A stretch of 34,378 nucleotides of DNA, from positions 1 through 34,378 of the forward strand of contig JALLPB010000017.1 of NCBI GenBank assembly GCA_036939975.1, read 5' to 3'. Origin of the DNA: Cyclostephanos tholiformis. Its lineage: Eukaryota; Bacillariophyta; Thalassiosirophyceae; Thalassiosirales; Thalassiosiraceae. Both the position numbers and the translations under genes were made by a program. Below the pieces are notes generated by a model that was not told the DNA's origin, made no database searches, and saw only the letters and a program-made list of their open reading frames with translations. The first letter of the stretch is position 1. Each line of letters starts with the position of its first letter. Shown in pieces: positions 9,992 to 19,893 of the stretch.

Positions 9992-11119
9992 ATGTCGACC
10001 CTACCCCCACGCCTTTCCCCCGACGACGTCGCCGCCCTCCTCGAGCGCGTCGACGACGAGATGGAATCGGCACGAGAGGAGCTGCGTCACGCCCATGGCA
10101 TCGCCCAGGCCGCGGGCCTCACAGTCCACGGCTCCGTCCTCGACGTCGCCCACAACGGCGGCGGCGGCGGCAACAACGACGACGGCGTTTCCATGTCTGC
10201 ATCGTCGTCCGCGGCGGCGTCGGCCCTATCCGGCATCGGGGGGGACTACAAGACGTCGATCAACGATTTTTTCGGCGGCGGCTTCGGCGCGCCCATCGTC
10301 ATGGACCTGCGGCGGGAGGCCGCCCTCGCGGTGCGCGCGCGTCACAGGTACAACCCGTTGCGGGGCACGCTGAACGCCTTCCCCCTAGTCCTCGCCACGA
10401 CGGCCGGGCACTGCAATACCGATCACGTGATACGCCAAAATTCCGATGGCACCGTCGATCGACTGTCGGAGTACAGGCGCACGATGCGTCGACGACGACG
10501 TGCGATGGACGCCGACGAGCGAGGCGCCGACAGGTGGGACCTCCCTCGCATCCCCGGCGGCAGGAGGCGGAGGTTACGTCGAGACGCCGATGCGCCATCG
10601 GCGCCGCCGGAACCCCCCATGACGGGATACGTCATTTACGTGTCGCAGATGACCACGAAGTTACGTCGGGACAACCCCGACAGGCACCACGATCAGATAT
10701 CGGCCGTCCGTCGCATATCCATGATGTGGAACAGGCTATCCGACGCCGGTAGGGATCACTACGTCAGGCTGGCGCGGGACGCGCGATCGGAGTACGACGA
10801 GCGATTATTGGAATATCGCGCCACGGGTGGGTGGAGTCCATACACGGTGATCCAGAGGCTATCGACCAACAGGAATGGTGTGGTCTGTAGGACGAGCGAC
10901 GAGCGGAGCACGGGGAGCAATGGTCCTTGGGTGCGAGTGCCGTACGACATGAAGAACGAGCTGGAGAGGGAGATCGACACGTACGAGCAGGTGATATTTC
11001 CCCCGAGGCCGGCTGGATCGGAGGGCGTCCACGAGAGGATTATGTCGGAGCGAAGGAAACGCAGGAGGGAGAGGATACATGAGGATTGCGCCAAGTTCAA
11101 TACCCCGATCCTCAGTTAG
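9992..11119 (+). CDS. HMG-box DNA-binding protein
   Basis: This is a single-exon protein of 375 residues. The HMG box spans about residues 206-278: it opens with PPMTGYVIYVSQM, has the middle-helix pattern ISMMWNRLSDAGRDHYVRLA, and closes with EYDERLLEYRA, keeping the aromatic and Trp core of the fold (PxxxYxxF-like start, MWxxLS). The N-terminal ~40 residues are a charged helix (LSPDDVAALLERVDDEM), followed by a Gly/Asn/Ser/Ala linker. Just before the box is an Arg-rich stretch (RRTMRRRRRAM, GGRRRRLRR) that could be a nuclear localisation signal or bind DNA. The C-terminus is basic (RRKRRRERI). HMG-box proteins bend DNA in chromatin or act as transcription factors; the target is unknown. It is the last gene before the AT-rich island, and a repeat starts about 125 bp after its stop. 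Confidence 0.85.
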   Translation: MSTLPPRLSPDDVAALLERVDDEMESAREELRHAHGIAQAAGLTVHGSVLDVAHNGGGGGNNDDGVSMSASSSAAASALSGIGGDYKTSINDFFGGGFGAPIVMDLRREAALAVRARHRYNPLRGTLNAFPLVLATTAGHCNTDHVIRQNSDGTVDRLSEYRRTMRRRRRAMDADERGADRWDLPRIPGGRRRRLRRDADAPSAPPEPPMTGYVIYVSQMTTKLRRDNPDRHHDQISAVRRISMMWNRLSDAGRDHYVRLARDARSEYDERLLEYRATGGWSPYTVIQRLSTNRNGVVCRTSDERSTGSNGPWVRVPYDMKNELEREIDTYEQVIFPPRPAGSEGVHERIMSERRKRRRERIHEDCAKFNTPILS

Positions 11120-11243
11120 GTTTTTTTTCTTTTTGCGGGGTTTGGATGGGTCATGCTTGTGTGCTTTTTTGGGTGGGGAGGGATACGTCTCTTGAGTCAC
11201 ATCATTTCTGCACACATCATGTGTCATGCCACATGCATCGTGT

Positions 11244-11353
11244 CCTAATCTCGAATGAGGATCTAGAACAGTAAAAGTTATTGGTAATAGAAAATGGGCT
11301 TCTAAAATAATTAGGTCTAAATATAACTTGATAAAACCTGTATAACGAGCATA
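11244..11353 (+). repeat. Direct repeat, copy 1
   Basis: This copy shares long exact stretches with 11533-11645, for example GATCTAGAACAGTAAAAGTTA and TTAGGTCTAAATA, with scattered substitutions and small indels. It begins about 125 bp after the HMG-box stop codon and marks the left border of the repeat island. Confidence 0.85.
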
Positions 11354-11532
11354 AGTCATCCTTCCCCATAGACTTATGAATTAAATTCAAAGTCTATAGA
11401 TGCTAGGATCAATTTACTCTCTGGAATAGTAGGGAGTGATAAGGCAAATGCTTTACCAAATCCACTGATACCCCGCACTGGGTTTTGACCGTGCCATTCC
11501 CAAAAATTTCCATGATAGTATGGAAGGGGCCT

Positions 11533-11645
11533 CCTAATCTCCAATGGGGATCTAGAACAGTAAAAGTTATGGGTGATAGAAAGTAAGCTTCTTAAATTGT
11601 TAGGTCTAAATAATAAAACATGACAAATCCTGTAAAACAAGCATA
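11533..11645 (+). repeat. Direct repeat, copy 2
   Basis: This is the second copy of the unit at 11244-11353, about 290 bp away. It lies directly beside the transposase relic (which reads into it on the minus strand), so the pair may be the remains of terminal or subterminal sequence of the same transposon, or a tandem duplication of its 3' end. Confidence 0.85.
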
Positions 11646-11689
11646 GGATACATCGACACAAGTATATTTCCGGAAAACTTACTCCTATC

Positions 11690-11940
11690 TTCATAATTTG
11701 ATCAAATCTTTTCTGATGCCACATCTCAATAAAATTGAGTAGATATTCTTAAATGTTGGCAATGATTGTAGGGCCTGCATGAGAGGCCATCTTGGACACC
11801 TTCTTTGGATCACTCTTGAACTCCTCAACCCTATTAGACCACCTGTAAATAACCAAAGGGCTAATCTGGACTTATTTAGCTGTTTCTGTTAGAGATAGAT
11901 TCTCCTTAAGTTCCATTTCTCCATGACTGAAAGGATGTTC
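11690..11940 (-). pseudogene. Decayed DNA-transposon transposase, N-terminal helix-turn-helix part
   Basis: Read on the minus strand in one frame, the segment gives blocks such as LKENLSLTETAK, ISPLVIYRWSNRVEEF, DPKKVSKMASHAGP and EYLLNFIEMWHQKRFD, separated by in-frame TAA codons (one after TETAK, one before EYLL). The first blocks look like a helix-turn-helix of a pogo/Tc1-mariner-like transposase. The KVSKM-xxH-x-GP and EYLL-x-F blocks resemble elements I recall from diatoms and oomycetes. The catalytic domain is not found here. No function is expected; it is a relic. Confidence 0.65.
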
Positions 11941-13195
11941 AATCTCTCTGTATTAATGTACCTGGTCTGAGTCCCTGTAAACCCAGACTCATACCTCCAG
12001 CATGGCAACTGAAGTTGAATCCTCAAGGATTATAGACAAGCTTCATGATTGCAGACAATGAAGATGTGAAGGGTGGGTTGAAGTGGTTCAAGAGAGATGA
12101 AATGGAGTTATATTGGTTTGCGCCAGGCAAGTTCATTAATGTAGGACTTTAATGTAGGATCAACTGTGAAAAAAGCATCAAGAGCATGATGTACTAGAAA
12201 AATGAGTAAAATGGGGTTACAAATGAACTATACAAAAAACTGTATTTCATCTATTTTGCACCTTCAGCTTCTCATTTGTGAGACTTTCTGATGTTACTAT
12301 TCAATGGTATTGATGCTCTACACAGGATCTGTTTTTGATCATACGAGACATGCATGAGATTTGACTCGTAAGTAGAAATAGTCCCGTATTCTATGGTAAG
12401 AGAATTCAAAAGATTTTCGTGGCTTTGCTCTAGATAAATACATTCATAGTTTTTGTAAATACTTGAAAAAAGTTTTCATGTAGAGCATCAATATGTTTTC
12501 CAATTACGGGAAATTACAGCTCAATTTTTCTACTATTCCCATGCAAAAAAAAACACAGACTTTGCTTATGCCTGGCTTCTCCCTGGCCTAAGCCTGGCCT
12601 GAGCCACCATCTCAATTGTGAATCATATCCTGTCCTCATAAAAATAGAATCATCACAAGATAATAAATGAGCGCTTATAAGAAGAAAGAACATTTGTAGT
12701 AGCCCAAGAAGAGGTGAACAAGAAAGGTTGCACATGTTGATAAATTCTATGCAAAATTATACACCCTCACATCAGAAGTTCATGACTGACTTCAAAGTCG
12801 TATTTGTTACTTCCCAAATCTCAATATCAATGAAGTAATATCCCTGTCTACTGAGAGACACCCAATTACTTAAGAGCTGATTGTTTACATCAATGCACTT
12901 AAATGCAGATGAGTCATGTTTGGCGCCTCTTGACTTGATGCTCTGGAAATGTATCTTCTTCTTCTTGTTGTTTGCAATAATTTGTAACAGATTTCTTTGA
13001 ATGTAATAAATTTCTGTTATTCATGTTAGCCCCAATTTTAACCCCAATCCCAACTAAAGAATTAATCTACATAGGAACTGTTTGTGGACTCCCTAGGTTG
13101 GATGTTTCTTACCTAAGTCAGAATTTCAGGTCCAATTTTTTGCAGCATCCACTTGAAACTTTTGCTGGATGAGCACATGGTTGACATCAGCAAGG

Positions 13196-13259
13196 CCTGA
13201 CTTTGGACTTCTTGGACCCTTTTTGACCAAAAAAGGGTCTGGAAAGTCCAGAGTCAAGC
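13196..13259. repeat. Imperfect palindrome (foldback, MITE-like)
   Basis: The left arm (13196-13224) and right arm (13230-13259) are inverted copies with few mismatches. The inner stem is perfect over ten base pairs, GACCCTTTTT against AAAAAGGGTC, with a five-base loop; the outer stem pairs GGACTT with AAGTCC. It could be a small foldback element or the hairpin of a small RNA precursor; nothing shows transcription. Confidence 0.65.
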
Positions 13260-13603
13260 AACATTTAATTGTACAATTGTCCTGTCTCCATTTTTCAACT
13301 TACATAGTCAAGAGTAAGGGGACAGAAGTACCAATTCTACATATGTCAAAGATGGCATGCCGCAAAAAGGGGACAAACAAACCCCTCTTTCTCAAAAGGG
13401 AATTTCAGCTTGGTAGCTTTGTTCTTGCTTTCAAAAAAAGGGTGAAAACCAACAATGGGAGAATGAATTCTCAGAAGTTTTAAATGCTGAATCCATCATG
13501 GCAATTCAACTGTTGACAGGCCCAGATACAATAACAACATTATGGATGAATTGAGAGCAGAACACATAACACACAGCAACAGACAAAAAAAACACCATGA
13601 TCT

Positions 13604-13961
13604 CCTCACTTCTTCTCAACATCAATATTGAAAATATAGAAAAATTTTAATACATTCACATGTGTGAATAGGCATATGGGTGCACCCTGGCACTGTTACA
13701 CATGTATAGAAAGTGTTTGAGCACATTCATATGCTGTGGATAGGCATATGGGTGCACCCTTGCTATGTTACACTGCTGGTCAAGTTGTCCCAGATTTGAT
13801 TAGTCTGGGAATGGTGGCACGTGTTGACATTGTTGACGGTTTAGAATTCCACTCACTTCATCTCCACATCCATATTGTATATCTAGAAAGTGTTTGATCA
13901 CATTCATATGCTGTGGATAGGCATATGAGCGCATCCTTGCCATGCTACACTGATGGTCAAG
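13604..13961 (+). repeat. Imperfect minisatellite-like cluster, three copies
   Basis: Three copies of a unit of about 80-100 bp occur at about 13604-13702, 13705-13783 and 13850-13961. They share TAGAAAGTGTTTGA (copies 2 and 3), GATAGGCATATG and a GCACCCTTGC/GCATCCTTGC segment followed by TACACTG. Copies 2 and 3 lie 176 bp apart and are the closest pair. The function is unknown. Confidence 0.75.
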
Positions 13962-15180
13962 GCATCGTGAATGCAGTCAGCAATCATTTGGGTGCACCCT
14001 TACAACAAGATGAGAGCTGTGAAGGTGGGCAAAAATTTTTTAAATGGATTTTTTAATTGGGAGTGCATGGAAAATATGACATCTCAATTAGTTTTGATTC
14101 CTTAGTACTTGTTTTAGCAATTCACAGTAAAAATATTTTGCCAAAAAAAGTGAGCTACATACAGCAAGATGTTTTGCTCTACATTTTTGGGAGGTGTTGT
14201 CAAGGCATAAATCTAGATTTATCCCTTTGTACTATTCCTGCAATAGATATTTGGTTGGGGGGTATCAATGATGTCATAGGTAGAATATAAGGTAGAAATA
14301 AGGGGTCAAAACCTGAATCCCTGGGGCTGACAAACTGGGTTTAGCACCACAAGACATGTTTCTTCTGATGCACTGTACAAAATACCACCAAAAAAATGAG
14401 GTCAGGAAGACGACAATACCAACCTAGTCAAGGCCCTTTTTGGAAAAATCCATGCTCTCCAAGATGGACAGCATGGCAATCCATGCTTGCGAGTTTTTAG
14501 AGGGGGGCATATACAACGTACATGTGCCATTGCTGTTGCTGCCAATGCTTCGCATCGGTAGTAAACCATTGCAACTGATGACAATCTGTCACGCCGATTC
14601 ATCGATGCATTGTGACATAATAGGTCATAAAAAAATAATAATGATAGTTTTTCTAGTTTTAATGACTAATACCAGTTGCATAGTATGTTAGTTGATTGTT
14701 GTGTGCTTTGTTGCCGGGAATGTAGCCCCATGGTGGCTGTAGGATGACAGTGACTGCCAAGTTTCTACGATGTGATGATTTGCATCATGGCGAAACTGTC
14801 TCCTCCTGCTCCTGTCCCACCTTCTTTGACACCACCACCGCCACACATTATGCCAACATGATGTCTCCTCCCAGCATATGTGGTTGAATGGTGGATCCTG
14901 ATGTCAACCATGATGCTCATTGTCACCTCACCAGATATCATTGCCAATTTCTGGTACTCATCCCATGTATTCCTACATAGAAAAAAGGAAAACACAACCA
15001 ACAACTCCTATTGGTATTTTGTTATTAGAATGGTCTATTAATTAATAGATCAATAATGATAATTCCTAATTTTAACAACATATTCTTATCAATAAATATA
15101 TGTTAGTTGATTGTCATATGTGGCAGCACCAGGAGTGGGGCACCATAGCAGCGACAGGATGATGGCTGAGATGGGCAGGG

Positions 15181-15750
15181 TGCAGGAATTAGGTGGCTGC
15201 CAATCAATTGAAACATGCAACAACCAACAAAAAGACAGTGTCAGTGGCAGGAGGGGAAATTGAGTTGAGACCTGACCAGGGCAGACCATGTGAGGGGGAC
15301 ATATTCCAAATATTTACATTGAACTCAGCAACAAAATATAATTGAAATTAAATACATTGTGGTCTTTGTTGGCCATCAGATGACAAATACTACACAACAA
15401 CCAACCAAAAACAAGATGGAGGAGGGATGGTACTGGGCAAGTAACCGGGAGGTGATTCAAATGATATTGGGAGGATTTTGTGAGGGCACAGTTGAAAACT
15501 AAAACAAAATGGATGTGTTCACTAATTAACTTTTATCTCAACCAATTTACCAAAATAAATAAAACCCTTTGACAGCACTCTCAAACAATCCATCGCAAAG
15601 GTACTACAGCAAGGGTTTTTTTATAATTGACAATAGCCATTATGCTGAACCCAACAAATGGCTCCACCATGGTGGAGTTCTTTTTTGGATGATTGAGATG
15701 CTCCAGTAAAAAATAGTACTATTCCTATGAATGAAATGGACAAGAGCAGT
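15181..15750 (+). repeat. Long diverged duplication, copy 1
   Basis: This stretch matches 16476-17070 collinearly. Shared anchors in order: TTAGGTGGCTGCCAAT, GGTCTTTG with an AAC/CAA-rich stretch after it, TTCACTAA, ACAATAGCCA, a CCACCATGGTG palindrome followed by TTCTTTTTTGG, and ACTATTCCTAT. Substitutions and indels are many, so it is old. It contains a perfect palindrome, CTCCACCATGGTGGAG, near 15661. No coding frame is conserved between the copies. Confidence 0.7.
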
Positions 15751-16161
15751 TTTTGTATTGAGAGATGATTTTTTGGTTGGTATCATAGTGCGATACCATT
15801 ATCTAGTGTAGGATGTAGTAGGGTGGTACTGAGTGACAATATAAGTGTAGTATTTTCCAAAATTTACCTCAAGCTTTGACTAGAGAAAACAGAAATACCC
15901 CATCTTGTACATACATGTGAAATCCATATAATGTGGGATATTATGGCACATGCCCCAATTTTTAGCAAGGTAGGACTGCTTCCCCAAGTAGCACACACTG
16001 GGAAGCATGCTTTTTGGAATTTTGTGCAGCTAATTTAACTAGCATGAACCTAACAAAATATTCAACTGGATACTAACAAAAACTCTACATAACCCAAAAC
16101 TACTGTGTGTTTGGTTTATGCTACACAAACAGAAACACAACCATGGCCTCTTTTGTTGCCC

Positions 16162-16245
16162 ATGGCTGTCTACCACCTGTTCGAATGCAATGGGCATGCT
16201 TGCCACATTGGGCAATGCCTGGCTTGCTCATTTTTTATTTCACAA
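16162..16245 (+). repeat. Short local repeat, copy 1
   Basis: This segment resembles 16340-16429: GGCTGTCT followed by ACCAC/CCACC, then GCATGCT, CCACAT, GGGCAATGC and a T-rich tail ending in TTCACA/TTCCACA. The two copies are about 180 bp apart and diverged. Confidence 0.55.
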
Positions 16246-16339
16246 GGGGGGGGTAAGTTTGATGATATTTTATGAGAGCACTTGAAAGCTAATTTTTGCC
16301 TTTCACTTGCAATGTCTGCCACAGCCTCTGCCACCATCT

Positions 16340-16429
16340 GTGGCTGTCTGCCACCCACCCCAGCATGACGTGCATGCTCACCACATCATGGGCAATGCTG
16401 GGAGTGTACAATTTATTTTATTCCACACT
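16340..16429 (+). repeat. Short local repeat, copy 2
   Basis: Second copy of the unit at 16162-16245. It sits directly before the second copy of the long duplication. Confidence 0.55.
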
Positions 16430-16475
16430 GTGAAGGCTGCTTTGGGCGCCCCATATTGAAAATAGAGGGGATCAG

Positions 16476-17070
16476 GGTCCAGGCATTAGGTGGCTGCCAA
16501 TTGCCTAACAAACACAACAATCACATAGATGATGGCATCTGGACTGGGGAGGGGGGTGACTCAGACAAGACACGACCATGGCACAACATATGGGGGGGCA
16601 TTTTTCACATTGTTTGGGGCAACATTATAAGTGACCAAAAAATATATACAAAATAAAATCCGTCATGGTCTTTGGCAGCCACCAAATGATGACAAAACAC
16701 AACAACTGACCAAAAGTACGCAGGCACAATGAAGGAGGAAAATGAGATGATGTACAAGAGTAGGGGTGAGCATGGGGGAAGGATGTGAGGGTTGTTTTCA
16801 TGGCAACTGAGTTCAAAAGATGTAAAAATAAAACTAAAATAGATACCTTCACTAAATATCTTAAAACTTAGCCTGTTTCCATTTATATAAAATCTTTCAT
16901 ATGGAGGTGGGCCTTAGTCCAAATCTTAGCAAAGAGATTGCAGTGAGGGGGTGGCTATAATTACAATAGCCACAACAGCTGGACCCCGATGATTGCATCC
17001 ACCATGGTGATGTTCTTTTTTGGTTGGTAGTAGCTCAGGTTCATTAAACCCATACTATTCCTATTTGGCA
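16476..17070 (+). repeat. Long diverged duplication, copy 2
   Basis: Collinear with 15181-15750 (see the anchors listed there), about 1.3 kb downstream. The match may fade out further right, to about 17.3 kb. The most likely reading is two old copies of one noncoding transposon or an old tandem duplication. Confidence 0.7.
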
Positions 17071-17833
17071 TATGTACAAAAGGTACTTCCAATGACTTGT
17101 ACTTTGTGAGACTTAATTTTTTTCTACTCTTATGGTTTTTTTCAGTAGTGTTGCACATAGAGTAGCATAATGAGTACAAACTCCCCGGGTTTGGGCGAAA
17201 CATATTTAAGAATTCATACAGTGTACTTTAGCCAAAATTTACTCTTTTATTTTTATTTTGGGATACCATAATATGTTGTAAGTGTAGCAGTGGTATCTCA
17301 TTTTCCCATCCATTCCTTTTTTGCCAGGAGGGGATTTCTGTCCAACATAGGCCATAATAATATCATAGTGATAGGTCCATTGCTCCACATAGTTGTTGTG
17401 CAGGGTGCAGTGTGGCAAAAATTTTGATGTTAATCGCTAAATTTTCTGGACACAAGCGGTGAACTTAAATGCATAGTATTGTTTTACATATGCATTGAGT
17501 ACCAAAAGCTTCAAGGAAAACTGTGCTAAAGAGAGAAACTTAAGTGAGAGGGGATATCATACAATAAGATAGAGAATTTGCCATAGCAGGATAACATGCT
17601 ACCACTTTTTTTCAGGCTTAGTAAAATTAATACTGTTGCTAACTTTTTCCACCCAAAAATCTGATGACATCAAAAATTACCTTAGCTTGTTGGCTACAAC
17701 TCTCTAACTGACACTTTCCTATGAAGATTGTCACATCAATGAGCTGAATAGAGGGTCTGTTTTGTGCTATGAAAATCATTACTTTTTGTTACCAAAAACA
17801 TACAATAGTTGCTAGGTTAAAACTAGTTTTGTG

Positions 17834-17858
17834 GGGCAGGAGTTTTTTGTTCCTGCCC
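17834..17858. repeat. Short hairpin
   Basis: An eight-base-pair perfect stem (GGGCAGGA against TCCTGCCC) encloses a nine-base T-rich loop. It lies within the repeat island; no neighbouring gene makes it a likely regulator. Confidence 0.5.
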
Positions 17859-18184
17859 GACCATCAATAGCAGTTATCCTGTTAACAGCTTAACAGCTAT
17901 CTCTATTATGGCAGGAGAAAAACTGGTACTTTTTGGTAGGTACGTAACATGGGAATAGTACAATAAGTTCTATCTGAAAAAAATGGCGCACCAAAATCTA
18001 CTGTACAACATAATGCACAAAGGGAAAATTTTTGTCTGGCACAAAAATTTTGCAGCAAAATGCTCTTCTTATGTCACTGTTTCAACAAGCTTTACAAAAA
18101 TAGGGAAATACCATGCAAATGCTGAGGCTAATGTGCGCTCAACATGCTACCAAACTCTGGAAAATTTGCTAAGCAACAATGGTA

Positions 18185-18625
18185 CTACATAGCAATGTTG
18201 AAAGTGGACAAGTGAATATGTCTGTGTAGAAACTCAATAGCATATTGCCAATTTGAATTCCTCACATATGGTATGCTCAGGCCATGGAGTGATCCCCGCC
18301 ACATATTCTCACAGTCCTCCTCTCTGATCCAAAGTGACCCTGTAGAATCACGATACCAATCTAACATATAATGCATCCAGGATTTACATCCCGTTGTACT
18401 GGCAATTTCCCCCCACCTGATGCTTCCAACCTCAGGCCCACATATCTCTACCAGCTTCAACTCTTTCTGGAGGTGGAGGAGTTTCAGCAATATCACCATT
18501 ATAGAGAGCTCTGAGTGATCGATGATGCTTATTGTGGAGTAATTTTTTGTCAGAAGGAGCATCCCTGATGTCATCATCCCCTGAAAAAGAAGAGAGTGGT
18601 GCCTCATTGCCAGAATCAAGACCAA
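18185..18625 (-). other. Unassigned open frame in repeat island
   Basis: A minus-strand frame of 146 codons without a recognised domain; it contains a Trp/Arg-rich patch (WRGSLHG, DWYRDSTGS). Its composition differs from the real genes of the window. It may be a transposon fragment. I do not propose it as a gene. Confidence 0.2.
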
Positions 18626-18773
18626 AATACCCAGAAAAAAGCTAGAATTGCATCATAGCAGTGAAATACGATAGAAACCATGTCATGAGAGTGCGGGGAC
18701 TTTTTTAATGAGCTGCGGATGAGTGGTAACAACGGATTAAAAATGACCACCCAAATTTGGTTCACACACATGA

Positions 18774-19151
18774 AGCAAAGCCCAAACGGATCTTTTCAGC
18801 ATCAAAGAGGCCACCACCAACAAGATGAAATGCACCCCAGCTTGTTGGCTGCTCATCGACAATCATATCGTCATGTTACTCATGACAGCACCCACCAACA
18901 TTATGAACCTCATGGCCCCCCATTATGCCACCGACCCGGGCACATGGACCTTTGGTGCCAAACAACACTGCCCAACAACACAATTGATGACTTGGCAGTT
19001 TTTCATATCCGGATCTTTGGAGCTGGAGGAGGCATGTCCTATGTCTGCTCGATGCTTGAAGCATTGGCTTTTGAACAATCGAATGAGTGACTGCGCTGCT
19101 GGTTCAGTCAATGCAGCATCGTTGGCCATGGCTTGTGCCTGGTGGGTTTAG
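18774..19151 (+). other. Unassigned open frame, possible retroelement fragment
   Basis: A frame of about 125 codons follows a TGA; its first ATG is at 18825. It reads as plausible protein with blocks such as DPGTWTFGAKQHCP and ISGSLELEEACPMSARCL, but I cannot place it in a family. An overlapping +1 frame of similar length weakens the case. It may be a decayed retroelement fragment; without family matches this stays a guess. Confidence 0.25.
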
Positions 19152-19893
19152 TTTGAGCATCATTGGAAACCAGTGGCTATGCTCTGAATGAGACATGGGC
19201 ACCGCAAAGTATAGTACAATTGGTGCAACTGATGATTCAAGTTTCCGATGTTCTCTGGCCCTGAGATGCTCAAGTGACCCAAAAGTCAACTATTGTCTAT
19301 GGGGAGACAGTGCCTTGACTGGCCGTTGTGGAGGATGGTAAGAAAGAGAATTGATATACATGGGTATTTCTTACTAAAATTATCCCTATAATATAGCGTA
19401 CATATCATCTTTTCGTCTTCATCTATTATTTAAGATTATAATGAATGAAAGGTAATGTATCGAGTACAAAGCGGGATTGAATATTTCATGGCAACCGCTT
19501 GGAAAATAAAATATGAAAAAAAACACTGCTCACCCAAATCTCTAGAATATCTTGATATTTCTCCAGTATCTGTTCCTATACACTCTGTACTGCATGCCAT
19601 CGTTTTGTTGATTCAGTGTAAAGTTGCTCGTGCAAAGGAAAGGGCCTAGCATTAGCTAAATGATGATACACAGTTGAAGAATAGACCCAGATAACATCAT
19701 CAAGACTAACAAGTAACATGGTCATCGGACCGAATCTCGACATTTTCCCCAGACAAAGCGAGTCAACTATCCCGCGAGATGTTTGAACTAAGACTCGCAG
19801 GAAGGGGATATTTAACCATAATTTACGAAACTCTTCATTCTCCATCCCTTTTCGTGTCAACGAAGTGGTGGTGGCGATGTGGTAAGCATCTCG

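Larger units (their letters stand above)
11120..19893. other. 8.8-kb AT-rich, gene-free repeat island
   Basis: No frame in this stretch looks like a normal gene: frames are short, base composition shifts from GC-rich to AT-rich at about 11.12 kb and back at about 19.87 kb, and the CG-rich codon style of the flanking genes disappears. The content that can be recognised is listed separately: a 110-bp direct repeat, a transposase relic, a foldback element, a minisatellite-like cluster and a long diverged duplication. The remaining sequence appears to be old unassigned repeat DNA. The interval separates the two gene blocks. Confidence 0.75.

Noticed and set aside
9907..10752. Plus-strand frame of 281 codons
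   Set aside because: Overlaps the HMG-box gene in another frame; composed of Arg/Pro/His-rich sequence and lacks any domain.
13604..13961. CRISPR-like array
   Set aside because: The repeat units are long, diverged and unevenly spaced, and the genome is eukaryotic.
19576..19860. Minus-strand frame of 94 codons after the kinase gene
   Set aside because: No recognised domain, follows the kinase stop codon closely on the same strand, more likely its 3' UTR or unrelated sequence.
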